Of a stretch of 64,000 bases of DNA, positions 1-11,869 are shown one piece after another (within the stretch, counting starts at the first letter, position 1; every line of letters begins with the position of its first letter). Origin of the DNA: Hemileia vastatrix (lineage: Eukaryota > Basidiomycota > Pucciniomycetes > Pucciniales > Zaghouaniaceae); the NCBI GenBank assembly GCA_030280995.1, contig JASXTE010000013.1:8649001-8713000 (forward strand), written 5' to 3'. The notes under the pieces were generated by a model. That model was given only the letters and a program-made list of their open reading frames with translations, did no database searches and was not told where the DNA came from. A program made the translations under genes and the position numbers.

Positions 1-744
1 CAAGCAGATTCAACACCCAAACCTCCAGTAAGGACCCTTTATCACAATTAATGATAACACAGACCCATACCATAAATAGAAAATCTAGATAAAAGCGGAT
101 ACCATAAAGAAACAGGTAAAATAACTCATCCAAAGATAATATAATGAAACCCAAAGCAAATAAAGAAACAAATGAAATTTAAAAGCCCCCAATAACATCC
201 TAAAGCATCCATATTAACCCATAAATGACCTCCCAACCCATAAATCCGTGAATATCCATCCAAGGAAGCAGATTAAGTTTTCCAGACTGAGTGTATGCGC
301 CTGAAATAGATTTTTATGCTTCTGTAGGCATTGTGAGTCCACTGGATACGTCCATATGACCTAAAATAAGCAGAAAGACAAAGTTTATAGGCTATTAAGG
401 GGCTAAAAACCACTTATATACCTAAATATACATAATATACTGCATATTTCACTGAATATGAGATTTATGTATACATATAAGCTTATGTATGTCAATAATT
501 ACTTAGTATCACTTAAGATAAGTATATTATGACTCAATTTACACCTTAATAAGTATTATTAGGCTATGGATAAGCTATTTAAACTGCTATAATTTATATA
601 ATAGAGTAATAATTATATATATATGTAATATAATCATATAAATTATTATTTTAACCTTATTTTTAAGGTATATGCTTAATGTACTTAAGGTTATTTTATT
701 TTAAGTATAAAAAATACTAAGTCCTAGAGATATCCAGACTGACA
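1..744 (-). repeat. Gamma-family LTR, cut by the window edge
   Basis: The reverse complement matches the gamma LTRs at 38354-39412 and 43087-44262 over most of its length. It ends at 744 in CTGACA, which is the reversed LTR start TGTCAG. The coding remnant of element A begins directly after it, so this LTR interrupts A. The rest of A and any internal gamma sequence would lie left of the window. Whether it is a solo LTR or part of a full element cannot be seen. Confidence 0.85.
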
Positions 745-3700
745 AATAGATACTGTATCTGCCTGTTGCCAGGAGGTGGAGATAGATAAGATGAATCTAA
801 AAAGATTGAATGACCATTTTTCATCTTTTCAAAATAAAAATCAGTTATCTTTTGCAACAATAAATGGGAGTTTATCTAGTCTTCCAAGAGTGAAAAACAG
901 GCTAACAACCATTGAGGAGAAATTGAACTCATTGTTTAATGATCAAAAATATTCTGAGATTTCTTTAAAGGAACATATAGTACAGGATGCTCCAAAGTTA
1001 TCTGTGGCTACTTCATCTAAAGGAAATTTAGTTCCAGAAATAAATGTTGATACCCCTGAGTTTCCATCAAAAATTGATGATGCACCAGGATCTTCAACAG
1101 AGGGATTAAACAATGAGATTACTGCACAACTAGAGAAGTTACATATTCTCCTTACTCAGAAACAAGCTGGTACTAAGGAGACTCCTTCAAATCAAAAGAA
1201 GTGGCCAAAACTTGACCAGTACCCAACATTTGATGGTGATTCTTCTTCTGATTGGCAGCAATTTATCTCCAGAATTGATAACTTAAATTTTTTTTTACAA
1301 AATCCCAGATTAGGAAATTGTGTCTAAGTTAATTTCTTTGTTTACCAATTTAGCCCTAATGTGGTATGAATCTGTTCTCCTGGACAGAAATGACTACTCA
1401 TGGGAAGATTGGAAAAAATTGATTAAAGCACAATTTGGTGGCTCCAAGTTCAGAATGGCTCAACAAAGGCAGTATGAGGAAACTAGATATAGCTCTTCCA
1501 CTAACAAACCTATTGAGTTATTAATGAAACTTGTAAAAATCTTGAGGGCAATGGACCCAAATATGGAGTTTGAGTTATGGAAGGACAGGATCCTTTATAA
1601 ATTAGGAATGTCTCTGAGAGACTTGATAGTGGCTAGGACTGATTTCTCCAGAGAACCCTCTTCTTTCATTAATACTTGCAAGGTTATCCTTTTAAACAAC
1701 AAGTATTATGCCAGATGATTCATTCCTAGAACCCCTTTGGAGAAACTCTCCACTTACCAACAGAAACCTCTGGAAAAGTTTGGTAAACCTTCTGCCCCTG
1801 TTGCACCAAAAAAGTATGCAAAAAACACTTGCTTCAAGTGCAACAAGCTTTGGAAGAAAGGCCATGTTTGTGACAAGAAGATAAGTCTTGTAGAACAAAC
1901 AGAGGAGCATGCTGATGACACAGTAGCACTGGATGATATGTCAAGTGATTGTGCCAGCAATATTTCATATGAATCTCAACAAGAAATTATGATGCTGGAA
2001 GAGGATATTCATTATTTAAATACTATCGATATTGATAATAATGCTTTATCTACAGTTGAAGATGCTGAGATCATAAAGAACATTGAGGATAAATCAATTG
2101 TTATTGCCCCTCTCAAGAAATTAGTCTTGATCAATGGAACCAGCATGGAAGTTGTTCTGGATTCTGGAGCTGGAGGAAGTGTAGTATCTGAAAAAGCACT
2201 TGCTTCAGTGGATCAAGACTATAAATCAAAACTGATGCCTATCATTTCTGAAAATTGGAGAGGTTATGGCTCTGTTTTCTCCCTCATTGGTAAATACAAA
2301 GCCACAGTATTTTTTAAACATAACTATGGTTTTGTAAGAGCTATTTGTGATTTTGTTGTCATGAAAAATGATAATTTAAGAAGTGGGTTTATCATAGGAA
2401 ATGACATTTTAACCAAATATGTCATAAAATTAGATCCTTCAAACCAATGCTTCACAATGGGGATAAATGGGAAGAGAAAATTTAAGTTTTTCCCCCCCAA
2501 AAAAATTATTAAAACCAGAATTGAACACATGTGATTCTGTAGTTCAATATAAAGGAAGGTCTACAAAATAAATGCATTCCCTTATTTCTGAAATTGACAA
2601 TGCTTCTTTTGGAGAACAACTTTCTGGTGAGGATAAAGATTCCATCATTAACTTAATAAAGTCTTTTCATATGGCCTTTGCTCATGGGTCACATGAACTG
2701 TAATTAGTTAAAGAAGAAATGAAACTCTCATTGTCTTTCCCATTAACAGATATACCACCTAGTTTAAAGAAGAAGCCTTATCCTGCTTCTTCCACAAAGA
2801 GAAAAGATATTGAAGACAATATCTCTACCCTTTTAAAAATGAATATTATTGAAAAGGTAGTTGAAACACCTAAATATTGTGTTATCTTACCTGTACTGAT
2901 TTCTTATGAGAAAGATAAAGCCAGGTTATGTGGTGATTTTGAGCACTAAATACTTATACTGTTGATGATATCTATCCTTTTCCTAGAATTAGCTCTATAC
3001 ATGCTACCTTAAAGGGTGCTAAATATATCAGCTGTTGGGATGGTAATTAAGGATATCACCAGGTACCTGTTGAGAAAAATTCTCAGAATTTTCTGATGAT
3101 TGCTACTCATATGGGTATTTATAAGTATATTAGGATGCCATTTGTTCCTAAAAATGCCCCTTCAGTTTTACAAAAAGCCATGGATAACACATTCCACCAG
3201 GAGATAATTGAAGGATGGCTGATGGTTTATATTGATGATATCATTATATTCTCAAAAACATTTGAGGACCATCTCAACCACCTGTCTAAAGTGATACAAA
3301 AAATGGATGAGATAAATTTGACACTTGCTTTGAAGAAATGTAAAATTGGTTTCCATTCTTTAAAAGTTCTTGGTCATGTTGTTTCAGGCTTACAGAGATG
3401 TGTTGACTAAAAAAAAGTGGAAGCCATACAACAGGTGAAGGCTCCAAATACCGTTAGAGAGCTACAGAGTTTTTTGGGAATGTGTGGATACTATAGACAG
3501 TATATTAAAAATTACCAAGTCATAGCTTTACCCCTTACCCAATTAACTAGAAAGGATGTTTCTTTTTTCAGGAATAGTGAAAGACAAAGGGCCTTTGACA
3601 CTATGAAACACTGCTTGATGTCAGCACCTATTCTTGCTTTACCAGACTTTAATCAGCCATTTGTTTTATATACTGATGCCAGTTTTATTGGTCTGGGTGC

Positions 3701-4092
3701 TGCCCTTCATCAAAAAAAAGTGATGAATGATAGAGTATCCAAAGTAGTAATTTGTTATAATTCAAGAACATTGAGAAATAGTGAATTGAAATATGGTGCT
3801 ACTCAATTGGAATGTTTAGCTGTAGTGTGGGCTCTAGAAAAGCTACATTATCACCTAGATGACCAGAAATTTGAACTTGTCACTGACTGCAGTGCAGTTA
3901 AATCACTTTTAAAACTTGAAAACACCTAACAGACATATGTTCAGATGGCAGTTAGCTGTTCAAGAATACAGAGGGAGAATGACAATTATTAATAGGGCTG
4001 GTATTGTTCACTCAAATGTGGATATGTTATCAAGGTTACCTTTACCAAATAATGACTCTAATTCTGCTTATGATCCTGAGGATGATATTATT

Positions 4093-4353
4093 CACTACGC
4101 AATATAGGGGGTGGACTTGCTAGCAAGTCCTCAACCTGAACTCAGATGGAACTCAGATGGAACTCAGACTGAACTCATACTGAACCCATACTGAACTCTA
4201 CTTGAACACCCACCTAAAACTGTTCTTCTGAGTGGTGTTCATTCCTGATTGTATGGCTCCTTTATCAATAGCTCAATGTGTGTTCAATCTATGGTGAGTT
4301 TGGGTCCAAGGTTGCGGACTTGCTAGCAAGTCCGCCCCCCATATTGTGTGGTG
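4093..4353. mobile_element. CACTA-like MITE of 261 bp inside element A
   Basis: The insert interrupts the RNase H/integrase spacer of A; the uninterrupted sequence can be read in E near 35935. Its left end starts CACTACGCAATATAGGGGG and its right end, reversed, starts CACCACACAATATGGGGGG, giving imperfect inverted repeats of about 38 bp. Each arm ends in the perfect 18-bp palindrome GGACTTGCTAGCAAGTCC. ATT flanks both sides (4090-4092 and 4354-4356) as a 3-bp target duplication. The CACTA terminus and 3-bp duplication fit the CACTA/EnSpm superfamily. The interior holds short direct repeats around TGAACTCA and no coding capacity. Confidence 0.85.
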
Positions 4354-5790
4354 ATTCATATTAATGGGATATATGTTGTTGATATGGAGGAAGAGCTATT
4401 AAAGCTTATTCTGGATTCATATGATAAGGACACTGACTTAAAAAAGTTATGCACCATATTAAATGATCCAAAGAATGGTTCAATACAAGCATTAATTAAA
4501 ACCCTTTGACCAAAGTACCAAAAAGCTTTGGAAAAAGGTAAATTTTCAATTGATGAAGGATATTTATATTATAGAAGAAAGTTGAGTAATGTTAATGTTA
4601 TTCCTCCTTCTATGAAAGAAATCATATTGAAAATTTGTCATGATGACATATTAGCTGGACATTTTGATCTTGAAAAAACAATGATCAGAATTAAAAACAC
4701 TTCTTGGTGGGTTAATATGTCTGAAGACACCAAATTATATGTTGAATTTTGTGATTCTTGCCAAAATCAAAAAATTGACTGGTAAGAGAGCTGGATTAAT
4801 GCAAAATATTGAACCTGCTGATGCTCCATGGCAGATAATAAAGTGGATTTTGTAACAGGATTACCTATTGCTGGTAAAGACAGTTATAACTCTTGTTGGG
4901 TTATTGTGGACAGATTCACAAAAATGTGTAAATTTATCCCTACTCACAAGGATGTTTCTACTAAGGAATTAGCTTTCTTATGGTGGTCTCATATGTTCAA
5001 TACTGCTGGTTTTCCTAAAGCCATAATCTCTGAAATAGACCATGAATTTACTTCTGAATTTTTTATGTCTCTGATGGATGTTTGTGGTTGTGATCTGAAA
5101 CTTTCTACTGCCCATCACCCTCAGACTGATGGATTAGTTGAAAGAATGATTCAGACTCTAGAGGACATGATAAGAAGGTACTGTGCTTTTGGCCTTGAGT
5201 ATAAAGACAATGACAGATTCACTCATGATTGGTTAACCTTACTATGTGGTCTGGAGTTTGCTTATAATAACTCAAAAATGTATTGAAAAATCATTTGAAT
5301 ATGAGAAGAAGAGATGGGACAAATCCCATAAAGAATTCACTTTTAAAAAGGGTGATGAGGTGTTGATTTCTACAGTCCACTTCAACTTACAAGGTAATAA
5401 CAAATTGAAAGACCCATTTGTTGGTCCATTTGTTTTAAGATGAATGGTTGGTGATAATGCAGTTGAAGTTATTTTGTATTCTCCATATGACAGAAAACAT
5501 CCTGTTTTTCCAATATCTCTTTGAAAACCTTATACATCTAATAGTGATTTGTTTCCCAAAGGAGGGGAAGACCAAAAAAGACCCTAGTGAAATCACTGAG
5601 ACAGCAGAAATTTATAAAATTCTAAATGACAGAATAGTTACTGCTGATAAAGGTACAGAATACTTATTGAGATTCAAGAATAAATCTTCTGAATATGATT
5701 CTTGGATACCTGGGAAGGAAAAATCTAATCTTTCTACTCTGCTAAAGAAATATAAAAAGAAAAATCATAGCATTTTTTTATTGTTTTTTT

Positions 5791-5802
5791 AGAGTGAGGG
5801 AG
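5791..5802 (+). other. Polypurine tract of element A
   Basis: AGAGTGAGGGAG lies immediately before the 3' LTR start TGTCAGCC, the expected place for the plus-strand DNA primer. A T-rich box (ATTTTTTTATTGTTTTTTT) precedes it. The same arrangement occurs in copies E and I and, reversed, in B. Confidence 0.85.
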
Positions 5803-6611
5803 TGTCAGCCAGGATACTAGACTTACCCAGTAAAATATTTAATTATCTTACTGAGATGAAGCCATTCCCTTTAATCCTTATTAATAATTAATTATTTACT
5901 AACTACTTATGTATTACTTACAACTAACTAGCTAAGTACAATAAGTAATGTAAATAATTAATAAAAATAAGTAATTTTCACATACATTTTTACTCCCTAA
6001 CACCGTGCTCAATAATATAGATGAGAGGGAATAAAAAATAGTATTAAAAAAATATAAAAAATATAAAAAGAAGAAACTTTTCAAATTCCTTTATTTAGAT
6101 TTTGTTGAATCTCCATTTTAAATTAAATGTTTTTGTACTAAATGTGACAGACCAAGGGATTCTAATTTTTATTTCAAATAAAATGATACCTTTTATTTAC
6201 GCACAATTTAGTAGATCTTTTATTATTTCACATACACTCTTTATTTAGTTTCTTTTTTCTCACACCCTTGTATTAGGTGGTTTTAACTCCATGTCTTTAT
6301 TTCTCACATCTTTGCCTATAAAAAGGCTGTCTCTTTTTGTACTTTTCATTCATTACTCACTTACTTACTTATATTATTAAAACAATTACTGCATTTAAAT
6401 ATTTATTACTATTAATTATTGTTTTTAGTACTCACAACTACGTAGTTCTAACTCATTAATTATAATAATAATTAAAATTCTACCTCTTATTATTGAGTAA
6501 ATAATCTTAAAGATAGGAAAATACCTACCTGTGTTTGAAACACTTAAAAATTGTTGTTACCGCCATTGGACTTCCCTATAAAATCTTCTAGATTTGAAAG
6601 AGACCCTGACA
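5803..6611 (+). repeat. 3' LTR of element A (alpha)
   Basis: It begins TGTCAGCCAGG right after the polypurine tract and ends CCCTGACA, so it has TG...CA termini and is 809 bp long. It aligns with the LTR of E (37557-38353) and the solo LTR at 22723-23528. A TATA-like TTGCCTATAAAAAGG occurs near 6313, a probable LTR promoter. The exact right end is inferred from those comparisons. Confidence 0.85.
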
Positions 6612-7128
6612 AATATTATACATAAGTAAATTTTTAATAATATACAAAATATGCCATTATAACACCTTATATACATGCATATATCCACTTTTTATAAGTC
6701 TTATGTACTTAATATTAAGTTTTAATATGTTAGTGTAATCTTAAGATACTTAAATATAAGACTAAATAATCTTTAAGTAGACTTAAAGCTGTTTTTTCAT
6801 GGTTTTATATGAAAAACAAGAAATGCGCTATAAATCACTTAAAAGTTGATTATATGGGTTATAAATTTATTAATATTAAAAATTGTCTTTCACAGATCAA
6901 TTTGTCTTAGTTAGGACTATTGATTTTTCTACTCAAATGCATAAAAATAACACTTTTCTTATTAGGTGTTTTTTATGCCAGAAATGGCTTCTGTGTACTG
7001 GCCACATACTGACTGAATTTTTCTTATGTGAATAGATTCATTTTTATAAAAGTTAGCTTTTCAAACTATAATTACCCCACATTCTACACCCACTGTGGGG
7101 AAACACACTAAAATAGGAAACAGGCGCT
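6612..7128 (+). repeat. Left part of an unassigned LTR-like sequence
   Basis: This AT-rich stretch has no convincing coding capacity. Element C inserted at its right edge, so it continues at 20175 (GCGCT is duplicated at 7124-7128 and 20170-20174). Joined to its other half it has the layout of the alpha LTRs: a TATA box, then AATCTTCTAGA near the end. I cannot place its left boundary precisely because it abuts the LTR of A. Confidence 0.5.
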
Positions 7129-8240
7129 ATGGTAAGGTAAACTCTTACAGTCGCCTTGCTGTAAGCAGAATCCGGAGGAGATATGTGGATTTAGCTGAAA
7201 ACCCCGTCCTTCCAATAAAAATAACAAAATGGGAATTCTAAATCACTAAGCTAACCAATCTACTTGGATCTGATTGATAAAAATAATGAAACTCTAAAAT
7301 AATTAACGCTTATTGAGATTTAAAGAAAGTGGCTGTTGATAAAGAAATACTGATAACAACAATTAAGGTGTACCAGTGAAAGATCTGTAAAGATTGACTT
7401 TTATGTTTTTATAATAATTTGAATTTTTATGAGACAGCAATAATCAAGTCCCAGCGACGAAGACCTTTCTAAAGATACCCTGTATGAAGTGTGATTTAAA
7501 TTGTTGAATAGTATTTCTAAAATGTTAAATATAAAAATATAAAGTTATAAGGGTATCACAAATTTATTTAATTTGTTGAGTAATAAAAAATGAGACCGTG
7601 GTGGTCAATGATTAAGCTGTATGATGTGTCCCCCTCCCAATTTCGAGTTTGAGAAGCGCTTAAGTATTCCTAGTCACGTGCCTAAGTTTTCCCCTCCAGA
7701 GCTCTTCCAGAGTCAATCCGGAGTCCGTACGGAGTCCGTACGGAGTCGAAACGGAGTCCGTCCGGACTTCCGGACTCAATTTAGAACCTTAAAACTATAA
7801 TAAAAAATCTAGAAAAATTACACATAATAGAGCTACTTCCCCTTTACATACCAAACTAATTTTCGTAGTCTGCGCAGCTCTAATTACCCCGTGAAAATTC
7901 ATCAAAGTTAAGTAATTTTTGAAAATGTAAATATTTCTATAAAACTTAAAATTCATTTAAAAATATAAGAAAAATAGTAAAAATTCTGGGAAAATTTCCC
8001 AAGGTTCTTGAGTGACTCGACTTAATACTTATAAATTTTTCAGACCATAAAAATAAGTTTTCTCCGTAAAATAAATTGTTTTCGTGTAGGCATTCGCTCG
8101 TGACCAATTTCTTCATATTTAAAACTCAAATAAATTAAATAAAACCCCTTTTATATAAAAAAAATAATAACGCCAATCTTGCACGCCGTAATAACTCCAT
8201 TTACATATTTAGGTGCCGTACTAAACTTTAGGCTACCACA
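7129..8240 (-). repeat. 3' LTR of element C
   Basis: This 1112-bp repeat is nearly identical to 19058-20169. Read on the minus strand it starts TGTGGTAGCC and ends TTACCAT. A TATA-like TATATAAAAGGGG lies on the minus strand at 8145-8157. A minisatellite of 11-bp GGAGTCCGTAC-type units occupies about 7719-7775, and its unit order differs from that in the other LTR. Confidence 0.95.
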
Positions 8241-8250
8241 TCCTCCCTCC
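8241..8250 (-). other. Polypurine tract of element C
   Basis: On the minus strand GGAGGGAGGA directly precedes the 3' LTR start TGTGGTAG, the standard position for the plus-strand primer. The stretch also lies in the leader of the antisense gene at 8366-9058. Confidence 0.8.
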
Positions 8251-8365
8251 AATCGAGAATGTCCCCATTCTTAAAACTTTGCATAAGTGGTTGAGCACAA
8301 TATTCATCTTTAACCTTCAACCACCATCTTCTTTAATCAACTAAAAAAAATTCATCTTCATCAAT

Positions 8366-9058
8366 ATGTCTTCCAAAGAACTTGTTGCTCCATGTGAACT
8401 CTGCGCTCGATACCAGGTACCTTGTTTAATGTCCAACCCTAATCTTCCTGGCAGAACAGCTTGCGACTTATGCCATGTAAAAAAAGTCAAATGCAACCGG
8501 CCAATAGTTCCTTCTAAAACAAACGTATATTTAGGACCAGCAGCTCTCCCTGATCCCTCAACTTCTAAAAAGCGATCCAAAATTCCTGTCTTCTTAAAAC
8601 GAATAAGATCAAAAACAGCTTCAAAAGTTCAATCTTCATCAGCGGATCCCGGCCTAATTTTGCCTTCACAAGATCCTAATCCTATAACGCCAGTACCCCC
8701 AACTAACTTTGCTGAGACTATGTTTCCTGGCTCTAAATGTAAGACCCTATTTATCTTACTAAAAAAAACTTTTAATCAAAATTGACTAAACCTATGACTT
8801 AATAACATATTTGAACTTCTAGCTGTCGAAATAACCAACACTGATGATGTTGGTAGAGTGAAGACGGACTATATCAATCATTACCCAAATTTTCATCGCT
8901 ATCTTTTTCTTGACTTTACTAATGAGTTGAAACGAAAAATGCTGGCCTATTTTCAAGAAACTCCAGCTAATAACCATGAAGACCTCATGAAAAGAAGGAT
9001 TTTAATGCAAAGCTTTGATAATGATGTTGAACAATTTCAAAGAAATTATCTTTTCTAA
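8366..9058 (+). CDS. Antisense Zn(II)2Cys6-like protein, two exons, carried in element C
   Basis: I read two exons, 8366-8738 and 8823-9058, joined across an 84-bp intron with GTAAGA donor, a TTGACTAAAC branch-like site near 8781 and a CTAG acceptor. Splicing keeps the frame and gives 202 residues. Residues 10-43 have six cysteines spaced C-x2-C-x6-C-x12-C-x2-C-x6-C, which fits a binuclear zinc cluster of fungal transcription factors. The basic residues (CHVKKVKC) are in the second half, whereas the classical form has them in the first. A Ser/Pro-rich linker follows, then a charged helical-looking C-terminal part. It is antisense to gag-pol and starts 125 bp beyond the 3' LTR, so an LTR-proximal promoter could drive it. 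A nuclear DNA-binding role is inferred. It could be a captured host gene or an element regulator. Confidence 0.7.
8739..8822 (+). other. Predicted spliceosomal intron in the Zn2Cys6-like gene
   Basis: The 84-bp segment starts GTAAGA and ends CTAG. Without splicing the upstream frame stops after an uncharacteristic Phe/Lys/Asn tail. With splicing the split codon T|CT (Ser) continues into GTC GAA ATA and stays open to the TAA at 9056. Length and signals fit fungal introns. Confidence 0.7.
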
Positions 9059-9648
9059 CAGTATAACTTGATAAAATTTTGTTTTTGCTTGGTCTTCTTA
9101 AACTTTCAACTTAAATGATGTTTTCTTTCTTCTCTGGCTTGATATAACATAAAATAAAATAATATAAATCTTGTGATGATTCCACTACTGAGAGCAAGGT
9201 TTGAATCCCTTCAGACTCCCATATACCAGTCTTCCTTCTTGTCACAGCATTGAGAGAGTGGATCTTCCTATGAGCCGAATACTCCTGATTCCAACCTCAT
9301 AGGGCCCCCCACTGAGCCGAATTCTATGATTCCAATCTCGCCATAAGGTCCTCCAAGCTTCACACCAAAAAAAAAATGGCCTAACTATGAGGCACTAAAA
9401 AAAATCATTCCCTAAAATCCAACTACCATCCTAACTTCTGATTCCTTCATCACAATTTTCAAACTTTGCTATACAGCAAACCCATAAAATACTTTTGCCA
9501 GGCTTCCAATAATAATTTTAACTTTAGACCATGTTAAAGCGCCACAAATTTCACCTAATTAACCATTATGCTTTCTTTAGCATCATCACCACCTAAAATT
9601 TTAACCTCCTAAAGCTACCAGCACCCAATTCCAGAAATAATTGAATAA
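9059..9648. other. Non-coding 3' region of element C, first part
   Basis: There is no credible reading frame. Two imperfect direct repeats of about 45 bp lie near 9271-9310 and 9312-9358; they share GAGCCGAAT and TGATTCCAA. A related GATGAGCCG occurs at 11024. No function is apparent. Confidence 0.5.
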
Positions 9649-10560
9649 CCAGTTTAGAGTCTTAGTGGACAGTGATAAATTAAAAGATTGAATTGAGTTA
9701 TCCAAACAAGATTGACTTTCCAGTTTAAAGTCTTGGTGGACCAAACATGTAATCGATTGCCAGTTTATGGTCTTGGTGGACCAAAGATCGTTTAAGTGCA
9801 TAAATGTCTTGATATATTCCTAAGTAAGGCCTAGGCTTGACCAAAGATTGAATAAAATTGATAACCCAGTTTAATGTCATAGTGGACCAAACATTTGATC
9901 GACAGGTAATCCAGTATAAGACCATAGTGGTCCAATGAATGTTGAATTATCCTGCAGATATTAATTTTCTAGTTTAAAGTCATAGTGGACTAAACAATGA
10001 ATGAACTACCAGTTTAAAGTCATGGCGGACCAAACATTTAATCGATAAGAAATCCAGTTTAAGGTCATGGTGGACCCAACACTTGATAATAGTCCAGTTT
10101 AAGGTCTTGGTGGACCTAACAAATCCAATAAAAAATTTTAACGATAGTCTTGAAAATTAGCCAGTTTAAAGTCTTGGAGGACTAACAGCTCCAAAATTCA
10201 TATAAAACCTTAAGGAAAGTCTTGAACAGTAGCCAGTTTAAAGTCTTGGAGGACTAACAGATCCAAAATACGTATAAAATAAACCTTAAAGAACGTCTTG
10301 AACAGTAGCCAGTTTAAAGTCTTGGAGGACTAACAGATCCAAAATACGTAAAAAAAAAAACCTTAAAGAACGTCTTGAAAAGTAGCCAGTTTAAGTCTTG
10401 GAGGACTAACAGATCCAAAATACGTAAAAAAAACCTTAAAGAACGTCTTGAAAAGTAGCCAGTTTAAAGTCTTGGAGGACTAACAGCTCCAATATAAAAT
10501 TTGTATAAAACCTTAAGGAAAGTCTTGAACAGAAGCCAGTTTAAAGTCTTGGAGGACTAA
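9649..10560. repeat. Array of 15 CAGTTTA hairpin repeats
   Basis: Fifteen copies of CAGTTTAAAGTCTTGGTGGAC-type units start near 9649, 9721, 9761, 9866, 9911, 9970, 10010, 10054, 10094, 10161, 10233, 10309, 10386, 10459 and 10535. The last six form a tandem array with a period of about 72-77 bp. Each has the tail CAGTTTA and a stem of 3-5 bp closing a loop of usually 6 bases. Stem bases change in pairs, for example AGTC/GACT, GGTC/GACC and AGGTC/GACCT. The region does not code for protein. Confidence 0.9.
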
Positions 10561-11332
10561 CAGCTGTCTTGAAGTAAAATCCCATAGGTATTGAGCTCCC
10601 CTAGACCCTGTTTCCTGTCTAAACTAAATGAATAAAACTAAAAAGAATGAAAACTAAAAAAATAAAACTGAGAAATATAATAATAATTTTGATTTAATTA
10701 ATTAATTTTTTTTTTTTTTTTTTTATTTTTATTTTTTTTATTTATTATTTTATTTTTATTTATTTATTTTTATTTTATTTTTATTTTATTTTTTATTTAT
10801 TTATTTTTAATTTTATTTATTTTTTTATTTTTATTTTTATTTTTTATTTTTATTTTATTCTATTTATTTTTTTTTAAAAATTTAAAATAAAAGATTTTAG
10901 AAAAGATAGTTTTAGAAATAAAATTTAAAATTTAATTTTTAAAGAAAGATAAATGAATGTGAAAAGAAGTAATAAAAAAGAATTATCAAAATTAAAATTT
11001 TAAAAGATGCCCCCCGGCCATTTGATGAGCCGTACCCTCGACATCATACCCACATCCAAGTGCAACTTGATGTGGTTACACAATTTTGAGAAATTGAAAA
11101 GAAAAGAAAATAAATGAAAGTTTTTAGAAGATAATTTTTATAATGATGATCACTGGGTGGGCTCCCTCCAATTTATAAAAATGATTAGAGACCACCAGTG
11201 AGCATCACCTTTACAATAATTCATAATATATATTAAAGAAAAGAAATCACAATCTAACATAAAAAATCAAAAACAAAATAAAATAAAAAGAATCTTGAAT
11301 CCGGCGTTGAGAGCGGTGTCTCTTGATTCGTT
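10561..11332. other. Low-complexity and inverted-repeat spacer of element C
   Basis: A T-rich tract with sparse A (about 10690-10880) is A-rich in the sense of the element. Beyond it, near 11050-11076, CCACATC pairs with GATGTGG across a short spacer. Near 11144-11210, ATGATCACTGG faces CCAGTGAGCATCACC imperfectly. I see no reading frame. Confidence 0.6.
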
Positions 11333-11869
11333 CCAGTTTATAGTCTTAGTGGACTTCCTAAAATTAAAAGACAAAGCCAGGATTCAACTAGAAACAGGGA
11401 AAATTTTGGAAACGAACATTATGGGGTAATTGTGTATAGAGCAGCCAGCCCATCAATTACCCCCACACTTGCCAATATTTAATTAAGAAGGTTCCCCTGT
11501 GAACACTTCTTCCAATAAATTTTTAAAATTTTTCCAACACTATCTTCACCCATATTTTAAGAATTTTAAGTTTTCGAAAATTTTAAAGAAGGTCTTCTTG
11601 CATTTTGTTAAGTTTCATCACAGTTTCGTTCTCCATATACAGTGTAACGATAGTAAAGTATTTTGATAAAAAAAGAAGATAGTTTATCCTCGTTGCGGAG
11701 GTATAAATTTAATAAAAGTCATTAAAATTGTAGTTTATCCTCATTTCGGAGTTCGTCCATATAATTTCATAAATGTCATAGTTTATCCTCATTGCGGAGG
11801 AATCCGTAAAATTTCATCAATATCATAGTTTATCCTCATTGCGGAGGAATCCATAAAATTTGATAAATG
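11333..11869. repeat. Hairpin copies and a 10-bp stem downstream of pol
   Basis: Hairpin copies begin near 11333, 11680, 11731, 11779 and 11826, and another at 11873 runs into the end of pol. The last three are exactly 47 bp apart. Their stems are CCTC/GAGG or TCCTC/GAGGA around loops such as ATTGCG. Separately, near 11423-11463, GGGGTAATTG pairs perfectly with CAATTACCCC. There is no other coding content here. Confidence 0.8.

Larger units (their letters stand above)
745..5802 (+). pseudogene. Element A: degraded alpha chromovirus gag-pol
   Basis: This is a broken Ty3/Gypsy polyprotein frame. In order it shows a gag core (WPKLDQYPTFDGDSSSDW, near 1200-1330), a zinc-knuckle variant (TCFKCNK...GHVC, near 1829), an aspartic protease DSGAGG (near 2161), reverse transcriptase with YIDD (near 3229), RNase H with LYTDAS (near 3667), integrase with zinc-finger and catalytic segments (4640-5160), and a chromodomain-like tail (EYLLRFKNKSSEYDSWIP, near 5659). 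At least ten stops or frameshifts break it, for example near 1310, at 1716 and at 2532. A 261-bp MITE interrupts it at 4093. The 5' part is missing because a gamma LTR lies at 744. It is closest to element E and is clearly dead. Confidence 0.92.

Noticed and set aside
10161..10558. Regular repeats with spacers, CRISPR-like at first sight
   Set aside because: Repeats are imperfect, spacers are also repeats, there are no cas genes, and the context is a eukaryotic retrotransposon.
10690..10880. T-rich tract as a poly(A) insertion of a LINE
   Set aside because: It is interrupted by many A bases, has no target duplication or LINE coding sequence, and lies inside element C.
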